Below are positions 38,963-47,413 of a stretch of DNA of 64,000 nt, piece by piece (position 1 is the stretch's first letter; each line of letters opens with the position of its first letter). The translations under genes and the position numbers were made by a program. The stretch comes from Streptomyces sp. MNU76 (lineage in GTDB: Bacteria > Actinomycetota > Actinomycetes > Streptomycetales > Streptomycetaceae). Under the pieces are notes generated by a model. That model saw only the letters and a list, made by a program, of their open reading frames with translations. It was not told the origin of the DNA and searched no databases. The stretch covers positions 1 to 64,000 of the forward strand of contig NZ_JAJKLK010000003.1 of the NCBI RefSeq assembly GCF_020982545.1. The letters run 5' to 3'.

Positions 38963-39649
38963 ATGAGGCTGCTCCTCGTCGAGGACGACAACCACGTCGC
39001 CGCCGCCCTGTCCGCGGTCCTGGCCCGGCACGGCTTCGACGTCACGCACGCCCGCAGCGGCGAGGAGGCGCTCCAGGCCCTGGTCCCCGAGGGCAACGGC
39101 TTCGGGGTCGTCCTGCTCGACCTCGGCCTGCCCGACCAGGACGGCTACGAGGTCTGCGGCAAGATCCGCAAGCGCACCAGCACGCCGGTGATCATGGTGA
39201 CGGCCCGCTCCGACGTACGGTCCCGGATCCACGGCCTCAACCTCGGCGCCGACGACTACGTGGTCAAGCCGTACGACACCGGCGAGTTGCTCGCCCGGAT
39301 CCACGCCGTCGCCCGCCGCCGGGCCCCCGACGAGGCCGCGTCGTCCGGCGACAGCGGGCTGCGGCTCGGGTCCGTGCTCATCGAGCTGCCCACCCGGCAG
39401 GTCAGCGTGGACGGCTCGGTCGTGCAGCTGACCCGCAAGGAGTTCGATCTGCTCGCGCTGCTGGCCCAGCGGCCCGGGGTCGTCTTCCGCCGGGAACAGA
39501 TCATCAGCGAGGTGTGGCGGACCAGTTGGGAAGGGACCGGCCGCACCCTCGAAGTGCATGTCGCCTCCCTGCGGTCCAAGCTGCGGATGCCTGCCCTCAT
39601 CGAGACGGTGCGCGGGGTCGGCTACCGGCTGGTCGCCCCGACGCCGTAG
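38963..39649 (+). CDS. OmpR-family response regulator
   Basis: A 228-residue DNA-binding regulator: receiver domain with acidic pocket VEDDN and phospho-acceptor Asp53 (VVLLDLGLPDQDGY), Lys in DYVVKPYDTGELLARI, then a winged helix (about 130-225; LTRKEFDLLALLAQRPGVVF, TLEVHVASLRSKL). ATG 38963 is preceded by GGAAAGGGG; an in-frame ATG at 38921 overlaps the upstream inverted repeat. The cognate kinase follows 9 bp downstream. Divergence from gluABCD suggests, but does not prove, a regulatory link. Confidence 0.9.
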   Translation: MRLLLVEDDNHVAAALSAVLARHGFDVTHARSGEEALQALVPEGNGFGVVLLDLGLPDQDGYEVCGKIRKRTSTPVIMVTARSDVRSRIHGLNLGADDYVVKPYDTGELLARIHAVARRRAPDEAASSGDSGLRLGSVLIELPTRQVSVDGSVVQLTRKEFDLLALLAQRPGVVFRREQIISEVWRTSWEGTGRTLEVHVASLRSKLRMPALIETVRGVGYRLVAPTP

Positions 39650-39658
39650 CGTGCCCGC

Positions 39659-41071
39659 GTGCGCACTCGTCTTCTTCCGCTGCTCATCGTCCTGATGGCC
39701 GCCGTGCTGCTGGCCCTCGGCATTCCGCTGGCGGTGAGCCTCGCGGCGGCGCGGCAGCAGGAGGTGGTCGTCGACCGCATCGACGACACGGCGCGGTTCG
39801 CGGCCCTCGCCCAGTTCGTCACCGAGCGCCCGAGCGGATCCCGGGTGGACACCACGGACGGCCGCGGCGAGACCCTCCAGCGGGAGTTGGAGCAGTACTA
39901 CCGCGTGTACGGCATCAAGGCCGGCGTCTTCTACCGGGAGAAGAGCCAGCCGGCCATGGCCAACGCCCCCGTGGAGTGGGGCCGGCCCGCCGACGGGGAG
40001 GGGCTTGCCGCCTTCGAGGAGGCGCTGCTGGGGCGCCGCCCGCACGACCCGCAACAGGTGTGGCCCTGGCAGGAGGGCCGGCTCGTCGTCGCGTCCCCTG
40101 TCATCCACGACGGTGACGTCGTCGCGGCCGTCGTCACCGACTCGCCCACCGATCAGATGCGCTCCAAGATCCTGCGCGGCTGGCTGATCATCGGCGCGGG
40201 CGAGATCGCCGCGATGCTCCTCGCCGTCGGCGCCGCGCTGCGGCTGACGGGCTGGGTGCTCAAGCCCGTACGCGTCCTCGACGTCACCACCCACGCCATA
40301 GCCTCCGGGCGTCTCAAGTCACGGGTCGCGGTGGCCAGCGGGCCGCCCGAACTCCGGCGCCTGGCACGGTCGTTCAACGAGATGGCCGACAACGTCGAGG
40401 ACGTGTTGGAGCAACAGCGCGCCTTCGTCGCCGACGCCTCGCACCAACTCCGCAACCCGCTGGCCGCGTTGCTGCTCCGCATCGACCTGCTCGCGCTCGA
40501 ACTGCCCGAGGGCAACGAGGAGATCGCCTCCGTCCGCACCGAGGGCAAACGGCTCGCCTCGGTCCTCGACGATCTGCTCGACCTGGCGCTCGCCGAGCAC
40601 GCGGATTCCGATCTGCGGCTCATCGACGTGGGTGAGCTGACCGCCGAGCGTGTCGCGTCCTGGTCGCCGCTGGCCGACGACAAGGGGGTGTCGTTGGTCG
40701 GCACCTGCCCGGCCACCACCGCCTGGGCCGATCCCATCGCCCTGTCCAGCGCCCTGGACGCGGTGATCGACAACGCGCTGAAGTTCACGCCCGCCGGGGA
40801 GCGGGTCGAGGTCCGGGTCGCCTCCAACGGCGAGACGTCCACGGTCGTGGTCACCGACGGCGGGCCCGGCCTCAGCGACGAGGAACTGGAACGCGTCGGC
40901 GACCGTTTCTGGCGCAGCACCGCGCACCAGAACATCAAGGGATCGGGCCTCGGGCTCTCCATCTCCCGGGCGCTGATCGCGGCGGGCGGTGGCTCCATCG
41001 CCTACGCCCACCACGAGCCGCACGGGCTGCGGGTCACGGTGACGGTGCCCCGGTCGCGCCCGCCGGCCTGA
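39659..41071 (+). CDS. Membrane sensor histidine kinase
   Basis: A 470-residue kinase with two membrane helices (about 1-30 and 175-200) bounding an extracytoplasmic sensor domain of about 140 residues, a HAMP domain (about 200-250), HisKA with His near 262 (VADASHQLRNPLAALLLRI) and HATPase motifs (VIDNALKFTP, DGGPGLSDEE, GSGLGLSIS). It starts at GTG 39659, 9 bp after the response regulator, so the pair is one operon. The signal is not known. The adjacent TAXI-type binding protein could be a co-sensor, since such proteins sometimes lie beside two-component systems. Confidence 0.9.
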   Translation: MRTRLLPLLIVLMAAVLLALGIPLAVSLAAARQQEVVVDRIDDTARFAALAQFVTERPSGSRVDTTDGRGETLQRELEQYYRVYGIKAGVFYREKSQPAMANAPVEWGRPADGEGLAAFEEALLGRRPHDPQQVWPWQEGRLVVASPVIHDGDVVAAVVTDSPTDQMRSKILRGWLIIGAGEIAAMLLAVGAALRLTGWVLKPVRVLDVTTHAIASGRLKSRVAVASGPPELRRLARSFNEMADNVEDVLEQQRAFVADASHQLRNPLAALLLRIDLLALELPEGNEEIASVRTEGKRLASVLDDLLDLALAEHADSDLRLIDVGELTAERVASWSPLADDKGVSLVGTCPATTAWADPIALSSALDAVIDNALKFTPAGERVEVRVASNGETSTVVVTDGGPGLSDEELERVGDRFWRSTAHQNIKGSGLGLSISRALIAAGGGSIAYAHHEPHGLRVTVTVPRSRPPA

Positions 41072-41116
41072 GAGACCGGGCAGGAACGGAGGCAGGCAGG
41101 TCGGACCCCCGGAGGG

Positions 41117-42115
41117 CTACGGCTTCACCGAGCGGTAGTACGCTCTCGCGCCCTGGTGCAGTCGTAGGGGGTCGGTGTAGATCGCGGTGCGCAGATCCAC
41201 CACCTGGGCCGCGTGGACGTGCTGGCCGATGTTGTCCCGGCTCTTCAGGACGACGCGGGTCAGCCACTCGGTGAGACGGGGGTCCATGTCGGCGCGGGTG
41301 ATGAGCAGGTTCGCCACGGTGAGGGTGGGCACGGAGTCCGGGAGGATGGTCGGGTAGGCGTCGGCGGGCATCACGGACGTCCGGTAGTGGCTGAAGACGC
41401 CGCCCTGGTCGTGCAGCTCGGTCACCAGGTCGCTGCGGATAGGGACGAACCGGAAGTCGTACTTCTCCTTCTCCACGAGGTCCGTCAGCCCCTTCGTGGG
41501 CAGGCCGCCCGACCAGAAGAACGCCTCGATCTTCCCGGTGCGCAGGGCGTCCGGGCTGGTGCCGATCGTGTCGCGCCGCGCGTCTATGTCCTTGTCGATG
41601 TCCAGCCCGTCCGCCTTCAGCAGACGTTCGGCGATCAGCCGTACGCCGGAGCCCTCGGGACCCACGGCGACCCGCTTGCCCTTCAGCTCCGACACGTTCT
41701 GGATGGTCGAGTCGGCCGGGACCACCAGCTGCACGTAGTCGTCGTACAGCCGTGCCACCCCGCGCAGCTTGTCGGCGCCGGGCTGGTCCTCGTCGATGTA
41801 CGTCTGGACGGCGTCGGCCGCGGCGATGGCGAAGTCGGCCTGCCCGGTGGCGACCCGGCGGACGTTCGTCTGGGAACCGTTGCTCGACATGAGCTGGACC
41901 CGCAGCCCCGGCATGTCCCCGGCGATCGCGTGCCGCAGTCGGCTGCCGTACTCCTGGTAGACGCCCCGCTCGGCTCCCGTGGTCACCGTGATCGTCCCGC
42001 TCGGGGGTTCCTCGCGCGGCCACAGCCACCACGCGAGCAGTCCGAGGACCACCAACGAAGCCACCGAGCCCAGCAGCGCGTGCCGCCTGCCGATGCGTGG
42101 GAGTACCTGGACCAT
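41117..42115 (-). CDS. TAXI-family TRAP transporter solute-binding protein
   Basis: A 332-residue protein with an uncleaved N-terminal membrane anchor (LLGSVASLVVLGLLAWWLW) and a TAXI/NMT1-like solute-binding domain: ITVTTGAERGVYQEYGSRLR, GQADFAIAAADAVQTYI, LKGKRVAVGPEGSGVRLIAE. TAXI proteins deliver organic acids such as glutamate or 2-oxoglutarate to TRAP permeases. No TRAP permease gene is nearby, so it may instead feed ligand information to the neighbouring sensor kinase, with which it converges. ATG 42115 follows an AGGAT site. Confidence 0.8.
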   Translation of the reverse strand: MVQVLPRIGRRHALLGSVASLVVLGLLAWWLWPREEPPSGTITVTTGAERGVYQEYGSRLRHAIAGDMPGLRVQLMSSNGSQTNVRRVATGQADFAIAAADAVQTYIDEDQPGADKLRGVARLYDDYVQLVVPADSTIQNVSELKGKRVAVGPEGSGVRLIAERLLKADGLDIDKDIDARRDTIGTSPDALRTGKIEAFFWSGGLPTKGLTDLVEKEKYDFRFVPIRSDLVTELHDQGGVFSHYRTSVMPADAYPTILPDSVPTLTVANLLITRADMDPRLTEWLTRVVLKSRDNIGQHVHAAQVVDLRTAIYTDPLRLHQGARAYYRSVKP

Positions 42116-42225
42116 GCGACGAGATCCTGCCAGGTCACCGGGCGGGCAGGCCAGGGTCGGACCCATCCGGTGCTAGCTCGTGACCTCGGCGCTGACCCTG
42201 TCTTCGGGCGCGGGCGCGTGGGGCT

Positions 42226-42247
42226 TCTCGCGCAGTTCCCCGCGCCC
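42226..42247 (-). repeat. Copy of a dispersed Streptomyces intergenic repeat
   Basis: TCTCGCGCAGTTCCCCGCGC is the reverse complement of the GCGCGGGGAACTGCGCGA word that recurs in Streptomyces intergenic regions. Other copies in this window lie at about 48951 and 52129. Confidence 0.6.
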
Positions 42248-42285
42248 GATGAAAGCACAGGGGCTGCGCCCCCTGTGCTTTCATC
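42248..42285 (-). terminator. Perfect 16-bp hairpin overlapping the amidase stop codon
   Basis: GATGAAAGCACAGGGG (42248-42263) and CCCCTGTGCTTTCATC (42270-42285) pair perfectly around loop CTGCGC. The TGA of the amidase gene (42281-42283) lies within the stem. No U-tract follows. It probably ends transcription from the amidase. Confidence 0.7.
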
Positions 42286-43432
42286 GGCCTGTTGCCACCG
42301 CCGTGCGCAGGCGCTCCAGCTCTCCGTACATCACCTCGCCCGGGCACTCCGTCGCCATCCAGTCCCGGTGGCCGCTGATCTCCGCGACCTCCTTCTGGGT
42401 GCCGTTGACCGGGTTGGTGTAGGTCACGCGGGCCTGCGGGTCGACGCCGTGGTGGCGGACCAGGACCTTCACGAGGCGGGTCAGCGCGGCGCGGGCGGCC
42501 TCCTTGGGGCCCTGCTCGGTGAGGGTGCCCAGCAGGGCGATGCCGAGGTTGCCGGAGTTGAAGCCGCCGACGTGGAAGGCGGTCACCACCTTGCCGTCGG
42601 CGTCGTGTGCGGGCAGTCCGTCGTCGCCGGAGTAGCGGCCCTCGTAGATGCGGCCCTCCTCGTCGATGAGGAAGTGGTAGCCGATGTCGCCCCAGTCGTT
42701 GGTGACGGCGTGCAGCTGGTAGATCGCGCGGACCGTGGCGGCAGGGTCCGGGTCGTCGTTGGCCATGGCCGTGTGGTGCACGGTGATCGTCTGGAACGGG
42801 TAGAACGCGGTGGGTGAGTTCTCCGTGCCGTCCGCCTTGAACCGCAGCGACTCGTCGGCGCCCCAGGCGGCCCGCGTGAGGTACTGCACGCCCCGGACGC
42901 GGGTGGGGTCGGACGGCACGGCGACCTTGCGGTCCGGGCCGTGCAGGGTGTCGAGCGCGAGCGAGCGCAGGCCCGTGGCGCCGTCGGGGGCTCTCAGCTC
43001 GTATCCGGCGGCCTGGCCGGCCGCGATCAGCACACCGCCGCCGTTGGCGACCGAGCAGCCGCCGTCGCCGAGCGAGCGCCACGCGCCCTGCCCGCCGTCG
43101 GCCTCCGTCAGCCGGATGCCGCCGCCGGTGGTGTCGTCGGTGCCGCCCCAGCGCACGCCCACGTAGCCGATGGGAAAGGCCGCCTCGACGGGCGCCTCGC
43201 CGGTGGCGGCCTCGCTGCGGGTCTTCGGGAAGGTCTCGGTCGTGGTGCCGGCCTTGGTGTCCTCCGCTCCGGTGTCCGCTCCGGTGTCCGCGCCGCCGGA
43301 GTCGCCGGTCGTGGCCATCACGGTCGGCGTGATCACGGCGCCGGCCGCGACCGTGCCGACCACGCCGATCACCGTACGGCGGGTCACCCGGGACCTGGCC
43401 CGGTGGCTGGAGGAAGTGGGGGGAACGCTCAC
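42281..43432 (-). CDS. Secreted PGRP-type N-acetylmuramoyl-L-alanine amidase
   Basis: A 383-residue exported protein. The N-terminus SRVTRRTVIGVVGTVAAGAV carries a twin-arginine signal. A Thr/Glu/Gly-rich linker precedes an Ig-like part and the PGRP/amidase_2 domain (about 190-383): LTRAAWGADESLRF, ITVHHTAM (first zinc His), GYHFLIDEEGRIYEGR, HVGGFNSGNLGIALLGT and EISGHRDWMATECPG (second His and Cys). Such amidases cleave the bond between muramic acid and the peptide stem in cell-wall turnover. GTG 43432 follows AGGACC. A long hairpin overlaps its stop codon. Confidence 0.87.
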   Translation of the reverse strand: MSVPPTSSSHRARSRVTRRTVIGVVGTVAAGAVITPTVMATTGDSGGADTGADTGAEDTKAGTTTETFPKTRSEAATGEAPVEAAFPIGYVGVRWGGTDDTTGGGIRLTEADGGQGAWRSLGDGGCSVANGGGVLIAAGQAAGYELRAPDGATGLRSLALDTLHGPDRKVAVPSDPTRVRGVQYLTRAAWGADESLRFKADGTENSPTAFYPFQTITVHHTAMANDDPDPAATVRAIYQLHAVTNDWGDIGYHFLIDEEGRIYEGRYSGDDGLPAHDADGKVVTAFHVGGFNSGNLGIALLGTLTEQGPKEAARAALTRLVKVLVRHHGVDPQARVTYTNPVNGTQKEVAEISGHRDWMATECPGEVMYGELERLRTAVATGR

Positions 43433-43624
43433 GATGGGTCCTCAATCGCTCGGGGTGGTACGTGAAGACACAACGGAGGGTACGGAGTGGAGTCACCCGT
43501 TCCGCCACCGCCCCCTGTGCTGACGTAACGTCAAAGATCCATCAAACAAAGGGACTTGGGCGTCATGACCGTAGGAGTCGGACAGAACTGTCGGTGCGGG
43601 GCGGGCGATCGGTAGGGTCGGCGG

Positions 43625-44020
43625 ATGAGTTCCTCTCCCGCTCGACTGGTCCGTGAGTTCCACCGGGCCTTCGGTCTCGACGCCCGTACCGCCCCCGCCG
43701 AGGTCTCGCCCGAGTTGGCCGCCCACCGGGGGGAGTTGTTGGCCGAGGAGGCCGCCGAGGTCGCCGAGGTGGCGGTCGACGGGCCGCTCGACCGGCTGGC
43801 CCACGAACTGGCCGACGTGGTGTACGTGGCGTACGGCACCGCCCTCGTCCACGGCATCGACCTGGACGAGGTGATCGCCGAGATCCACCGCTCGAACATG
43901 ACCAAGCTGGGCCCCGACGGTCGGGTCGCCCGCCGGGCCGACGGCAAGGTGCTCAAGGGGGACCACTACCAGGCGCCCGACGTGTCCTCGGTGCTGCGGA
44001 AGCAGGGCTGGGCCGGCTGA
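43625..44020 (+). CDS. MazG-like nucleotide pyrophosphohydrolase
   Basis: A 131-residue all-alpha NTP pyrophosphatase: the metal-binding EE..E helix (LLAEEAAEVAEVAV), the downstream ELADVVYVAYGTAL with E..D, and the family ending NMTKLGPDGRVARRADGKVL. These proteins hydrolyse non-canonical NTPs to NMP and PPi. TAGGGT lies 6 nt before ATG 43625 without a ribosome binding site, suggesting a leaderless mRNA. The gene is intact although decayed genes begin just downstream. Confidence 0.87.
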   Translation: MSSSPARLVREFHRAFGLDARTAPAEVSPELAAHRGELLAEEAAEVAEVAVDGPLDRLAHELADVVYVAYGTALVHGIDLDEVIAEIHRSNMTKLGPDGRVARRADGKVLKGDHYQAPDVSSVLRKQGWAG

Positions 44021-44112
44021 GCCCGCCGGCCGGACGACCCCGGCCGGTGATGCTCGGACACGGCCGCCGGACGCTGGGAGACGGCCGTGCGGATGGTCGG
44101 AAGCGGCCTGAC

Positions 44113-44600
44113 GCGGGTGGTCCTCGGCCCGGTGTGGCCGACGTGCTCGCCCACCAGGGCGGAGCGGTCCGCCTCGACCAGGTGGCCGCGCTCCAGCAGT
44201 CCGACGGCGGCGAGGATCCGGCCGTACATGCGGGCGATGGTGGTCCTGCCGGTGCCCGGGTTGCCGGTGAAGACGAGGTGGCGGCTGAGCGGTGGCGGGG
44301 CCAGGCCCATCACCTCGCGGCGGCGGACCATCTGCATGAGTTTGACCAGGGACGAGACATCGCGTTTGACGCGCTCCAGACCCGCGAGGCCCTGGAGCGC
44401 GTCAAGCAGGTCGTCCAGGGTGTCCTCGGCAGGAGCCTCGGTCTTGCGCGGGCCGGTCCCGGCCCCGGCCGCCTCCGGGCCCCGGCCGCCGGCAGGGCCT
44501 GTTCGGCGCCGGTCGGCAGGGACGGGTTCTTCACCTCCCGGGAGAGACAGTCGTCGAACACCGGGCGGGCACCCTTCTCCAGTGCCACGTCCTCCTCGCA
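44113..44600 (-). pseudogene. Remnant of an EccA/CbbX-type AAA+ ATPase
   Basis: On the minus strand a fragment of an AAA+ ATPase is visible: LDDLLDALQGLAGLERVKRD, VVRRREVMGLAPPPLSRHL-like text, Walker A FTGNPGTGRTTIARMYGRIL and LVEADRSALVGEHVGHTGP. This is the EccA/SpoVK/CbbX family that accompanies type VII secretion genes. The sequence stops before Walker B and the arginine fingers (near 44113), and one frame change is needed near 44470. Upstream (ARPVFDDCLSREVKNPS) it abuts, head to head, the FtsK/SpoIIIE remnant on the other strand. It cannot encode a working ATPase. Confidence 0.75.
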
Positions 44601-47348
44601 GTCACTTCGTCCTCGTCGACTGCATGGGCGGCAGCGCCTTGAAGGACTGCGTCGACCTGTCCCACACCCTCGGCATGGTCACCGACCTCGACAGCCACCT
44701 CGTGCGCAGCGCGCGCTCACCTCGCTGTCCGCCGAACTCACCCGCCGCGAGCACATCCTGGCCGAGGCGGGAGCCAAGGATCTGCCCGAGTACCAGGGCA
44801 TGCGCCGCCGGAGCCCCGAACTGGCGCCCCTGCCCCGACTGTGATCGTCATCGACGAGTTCGCCACCCTCGTCCGGGGGATCCCCGACTTCGTCCCGGCC
44901 TGGTCGGCATCGCCCAGCGCGGCCGTTCCCTCGGCATCCATCTGATCCTGGCCACCCAGCGCCCCGCCGGAGTCGTCAACTCCGACATCCGGGCCAACAC
45001 CAACCTGCGCATCGCTCTCCGGGTCACCGACTCCTCGGAGAGCATGGACGTCATCGACACCAAGGACGCCGTCAGCATCTCCCCGGCGACCCCCGGCCGC
45101 GCCCTGGCCCGGCTCGGCCACGGCACCGTCGTCCCTTTCCAGACCGCGTACGCCGGCACCCTCAGGCCCGTCGCCGAACCGTCCGCCGAGACCCGGGCCC
45201 GCGAGGAGCGGCAGGCCGCCGAGGAGGCCCGGATCTGGGGCGCCGCGCTCCACTGGCAGCGCCTCGGCCGAGCCGTCGCCCGGCCCGGAACTCCTGAGGG
45301 GCAGCAGGACACGGACCCGGCGGACCCGATGGCCGATGAAGCCCCCACCGACCTCAACGCCCTGGTGGAGGCCCTGTCCGAGGCGGCTCGGCTCGCCGAT
45401 TGCGTGCCACAGCCCAGCCCCTGGCTGCCCGCGCTCGGCCGGCATGTGCTGATCGACGACCTGCCCCAGCCGGACGAGCCCGGCGGCGCCCATCTGGCCC
45501 CGGTCTCCTGGGCCCTGTCGGACGTCCCCGAGGCCCAGGCGCAGCTGCCGGCCCTGCTGGACCTCGCCGAATTCGGACACCTGTACGTCGTCGGTGTCCC
45601 GCGCTCCGGGCGCTCCCAGGTGCTGCGCACCATGGCCGGAGCCCTGGCCCGCGCCCACTCCAGCGCCGACGTCCACCACTACGGCATCGACTTCGCCGGT
45701 GGCGCGCTCACCGCGCTGGGCGTGCTCCCGAACACCGGAGCCGCGGTCCCCCCTGGTGACATCGAGCGTCTGGAGCGGCTGTTCGCCAGGCTCGACACGG
45801 ATCTGGAGCGCCGTCAGGAACTGCTCACCCGGCACCACGCCGGCAATCTGACCGAACTGCGTGAACTGGTCGCCGCCCGGGGACCGTCCGGCCCACGTCA
45901 TGCTGTTCATCGACGGCTACGCCCTGATCGAGGCCGTCGCCGACCACAACGGCGGACGCCTGGTCGAACAGGTCAACCGTCTCCTGCGGGAAGGGGCCGC
46001 GGCGGGCATCCACCTCGTCGCCACATCCGAACGCGCCCTGCTGTCCGGCCGGGCGACCACCCTCAACGACAACAAACTGCTGCTGCGGCTGAACGACCGC
46101 ACCGACTACCACGCCGTCGGCAAGCGGCCCCGCGACATCCCCGACATGGTCCTGCCCGGCCGCGGCTTCACCTCCGACGGCGGCACCGAGATCCAGGGCG
46201 CCCTGCTCGCCCCCGGCGCCTCCGGCCAGGAGCAGGCCGAGGCACTGCGTCGGATCGGCGCCGACGCCACCCGCCGGGCTCCTCCCGGCCGACCACCCGC
46301 TGCTGGGCGCGGCCGTCCCGCTCGCCGACACCGACGGGGTCCTGTTCACCAGCCGGCTGTCGGTACGCACCCACCCGTGGCTGGCCGACCACGGCGTCTA
46401 CGGCACCGCCCTCCTCCCGGCCACCGCCCTCCTCCAGGCCACCGCTCTGCTCGAACTGGCGGTACGGGCGGGTGACCAGGTCGGCTGCGGTCAGGTCGAG
46501 GAACTCACCCTGGAGGCCCCGCTGGTGATCCCCGCGCGGGGCGCGGTGGTCCTCCAGCTCTCCGTCGGCGCGCCGGACGCCTCGGGCGCCCGGCGCGCCA
46601 GCGTCCACCCCCGCGCCGAGGACGCCTCGTCCGCATCGGCACCCTGCCGGTGAAGGTCACGTTCACCGACGCCCACGAGAAGGTGCGGGAGGAGCTCGGC
46701 CGATGTGGGGCCTGCTGGGTCTCGGCGGCGACGACGTCTCCCCGGTCGGCGTCGACTTCGCGGAGACCTCGCCCGCCTTCTCGGTCGTCGGCCCGCCCGG
46801 CTCGGGCCGCAACACGACCCTGGCCGCTCCCTGGCCGTCTCCCTGCTGGCCTCCGGCACCCGCCTGGTGATCCTCGCCCCGCGCGAGTCGCCCCTGCGGA
46901 CGCTGGGCACCCACCCCGGCGTACGGCTGATCACCGCGACCGAACCCACGGTCGAGGAGTTCACCGAGGCCTTGGAGGCCGACGGCGGACCCCGGGTGGT
47001 CATGGTGGACGACGCCGACCTGTTCGTCCTGCCGGACATCGACCCAGAACCTGCGCTCCCTGGCCCAGTCCGGCCGGGACCACGGCATCGGCATCGTCGT
47101 CGCGGCCACCGCAGAGACCATGACCGGTGTCATGGGCTGGCTCAGTGCTCGGACACGGCACCGCAAGGGGTGTCCTCCTCGGCCCGCAGAGCCTCCTGGA
47201 GGGCGACTTCGTCGGGGCCCGCCTCGCCCACGCCCACCTGCGCGGCCGCAAGCCCGGCCGGGGCCTCACCGTCGACCAGCGCACCGGCGAACTGATCAAC
47301 GTGCAGATCCCGGAGACAGTCCTCGACGGGAACGACACGACGGGCTGA
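44601..47348 (+). pseudogene. Decayed FtsK/SpoIIIE ATPase of type VII secretion type, with embedded PKS fragment
   Basis: Three P-loop ATPase domains of an EccC-like protein are recognisable in changing frames. Domain 1 starts mid-gene (HFVLVDCMGGSALKDCVDLS, Walker B IVIDEFATLV, SLGIHLILATQRPAGVV) and lacks Walker A and everything before it. Domain 2 has YVVGVPRSGRSQVLRTMAG and HVMLFIDGYALIEAV. Domain 3 has VVGPPGSGRNTTLA and VVMVDDADLFVLPDID, ending IPETVLDGNDTTG. At least eight single-base frame changes occur (near 44703, 44843, 44896, 45882, 46701, 46820, 47040, 47145). A polyketide synthase dehydratase fragment lies between domains 2 and 3. Clearly a pseudogene; the gene directly downstream (miaB) is intact. 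Confidence 0.85.
46278..46625 (+). pseudogene. Fragment of a type I polyketide synthase dehydratase (DH) domain
   Basis: About 115 codons read GLLPADHPLLGAAVPLADTD, then RLSVRTHPWLADHGVYGTAL with the DH active-site pattern H-x3-G-x4-P (HGVYGTALLP), then LELAVRAGDQVGCGQVEELT and LEAPLVIPARGAVVLQLSVG. This is the N-terminal half of a modular PKS dehydratase and has no relation to FtsK/SpoIIIE. It lies exactly between ADATRR and VRIGTLPVKVTF of the ATPase remnant, in a different frame from both flanks, and has no start codon of its own. No other PKS sequence is seen in the window. Confidence 0.8.
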
Positions 47349-47401
47349 GCGTGGCCACGAGACGGCGGTGCCTGGGGACGAGGGCTCCCCGGGCGCTGCC
47401 T

Positions 47402-47407
47402 TAGGCT
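47402..47407 (+). promoter_or_regulatory. -10 element of miaB, probably leaderless
   Basis: TAGGCT ends 6 nt before the miaB GTG at 47414 and no Shine-Dalgarno sequence is present. Confidence 0.5.
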
Positions 47408-47413
47408 TACGGA

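Noticed and set aside
44041..47348. Functional type VII secretion or polyketide locus
   Set aside because: Walker A of ATPase domain 1 is missing, frames break repeatedly, the AAA+ gene is truncated at both ends and only a partial DH domain is present.
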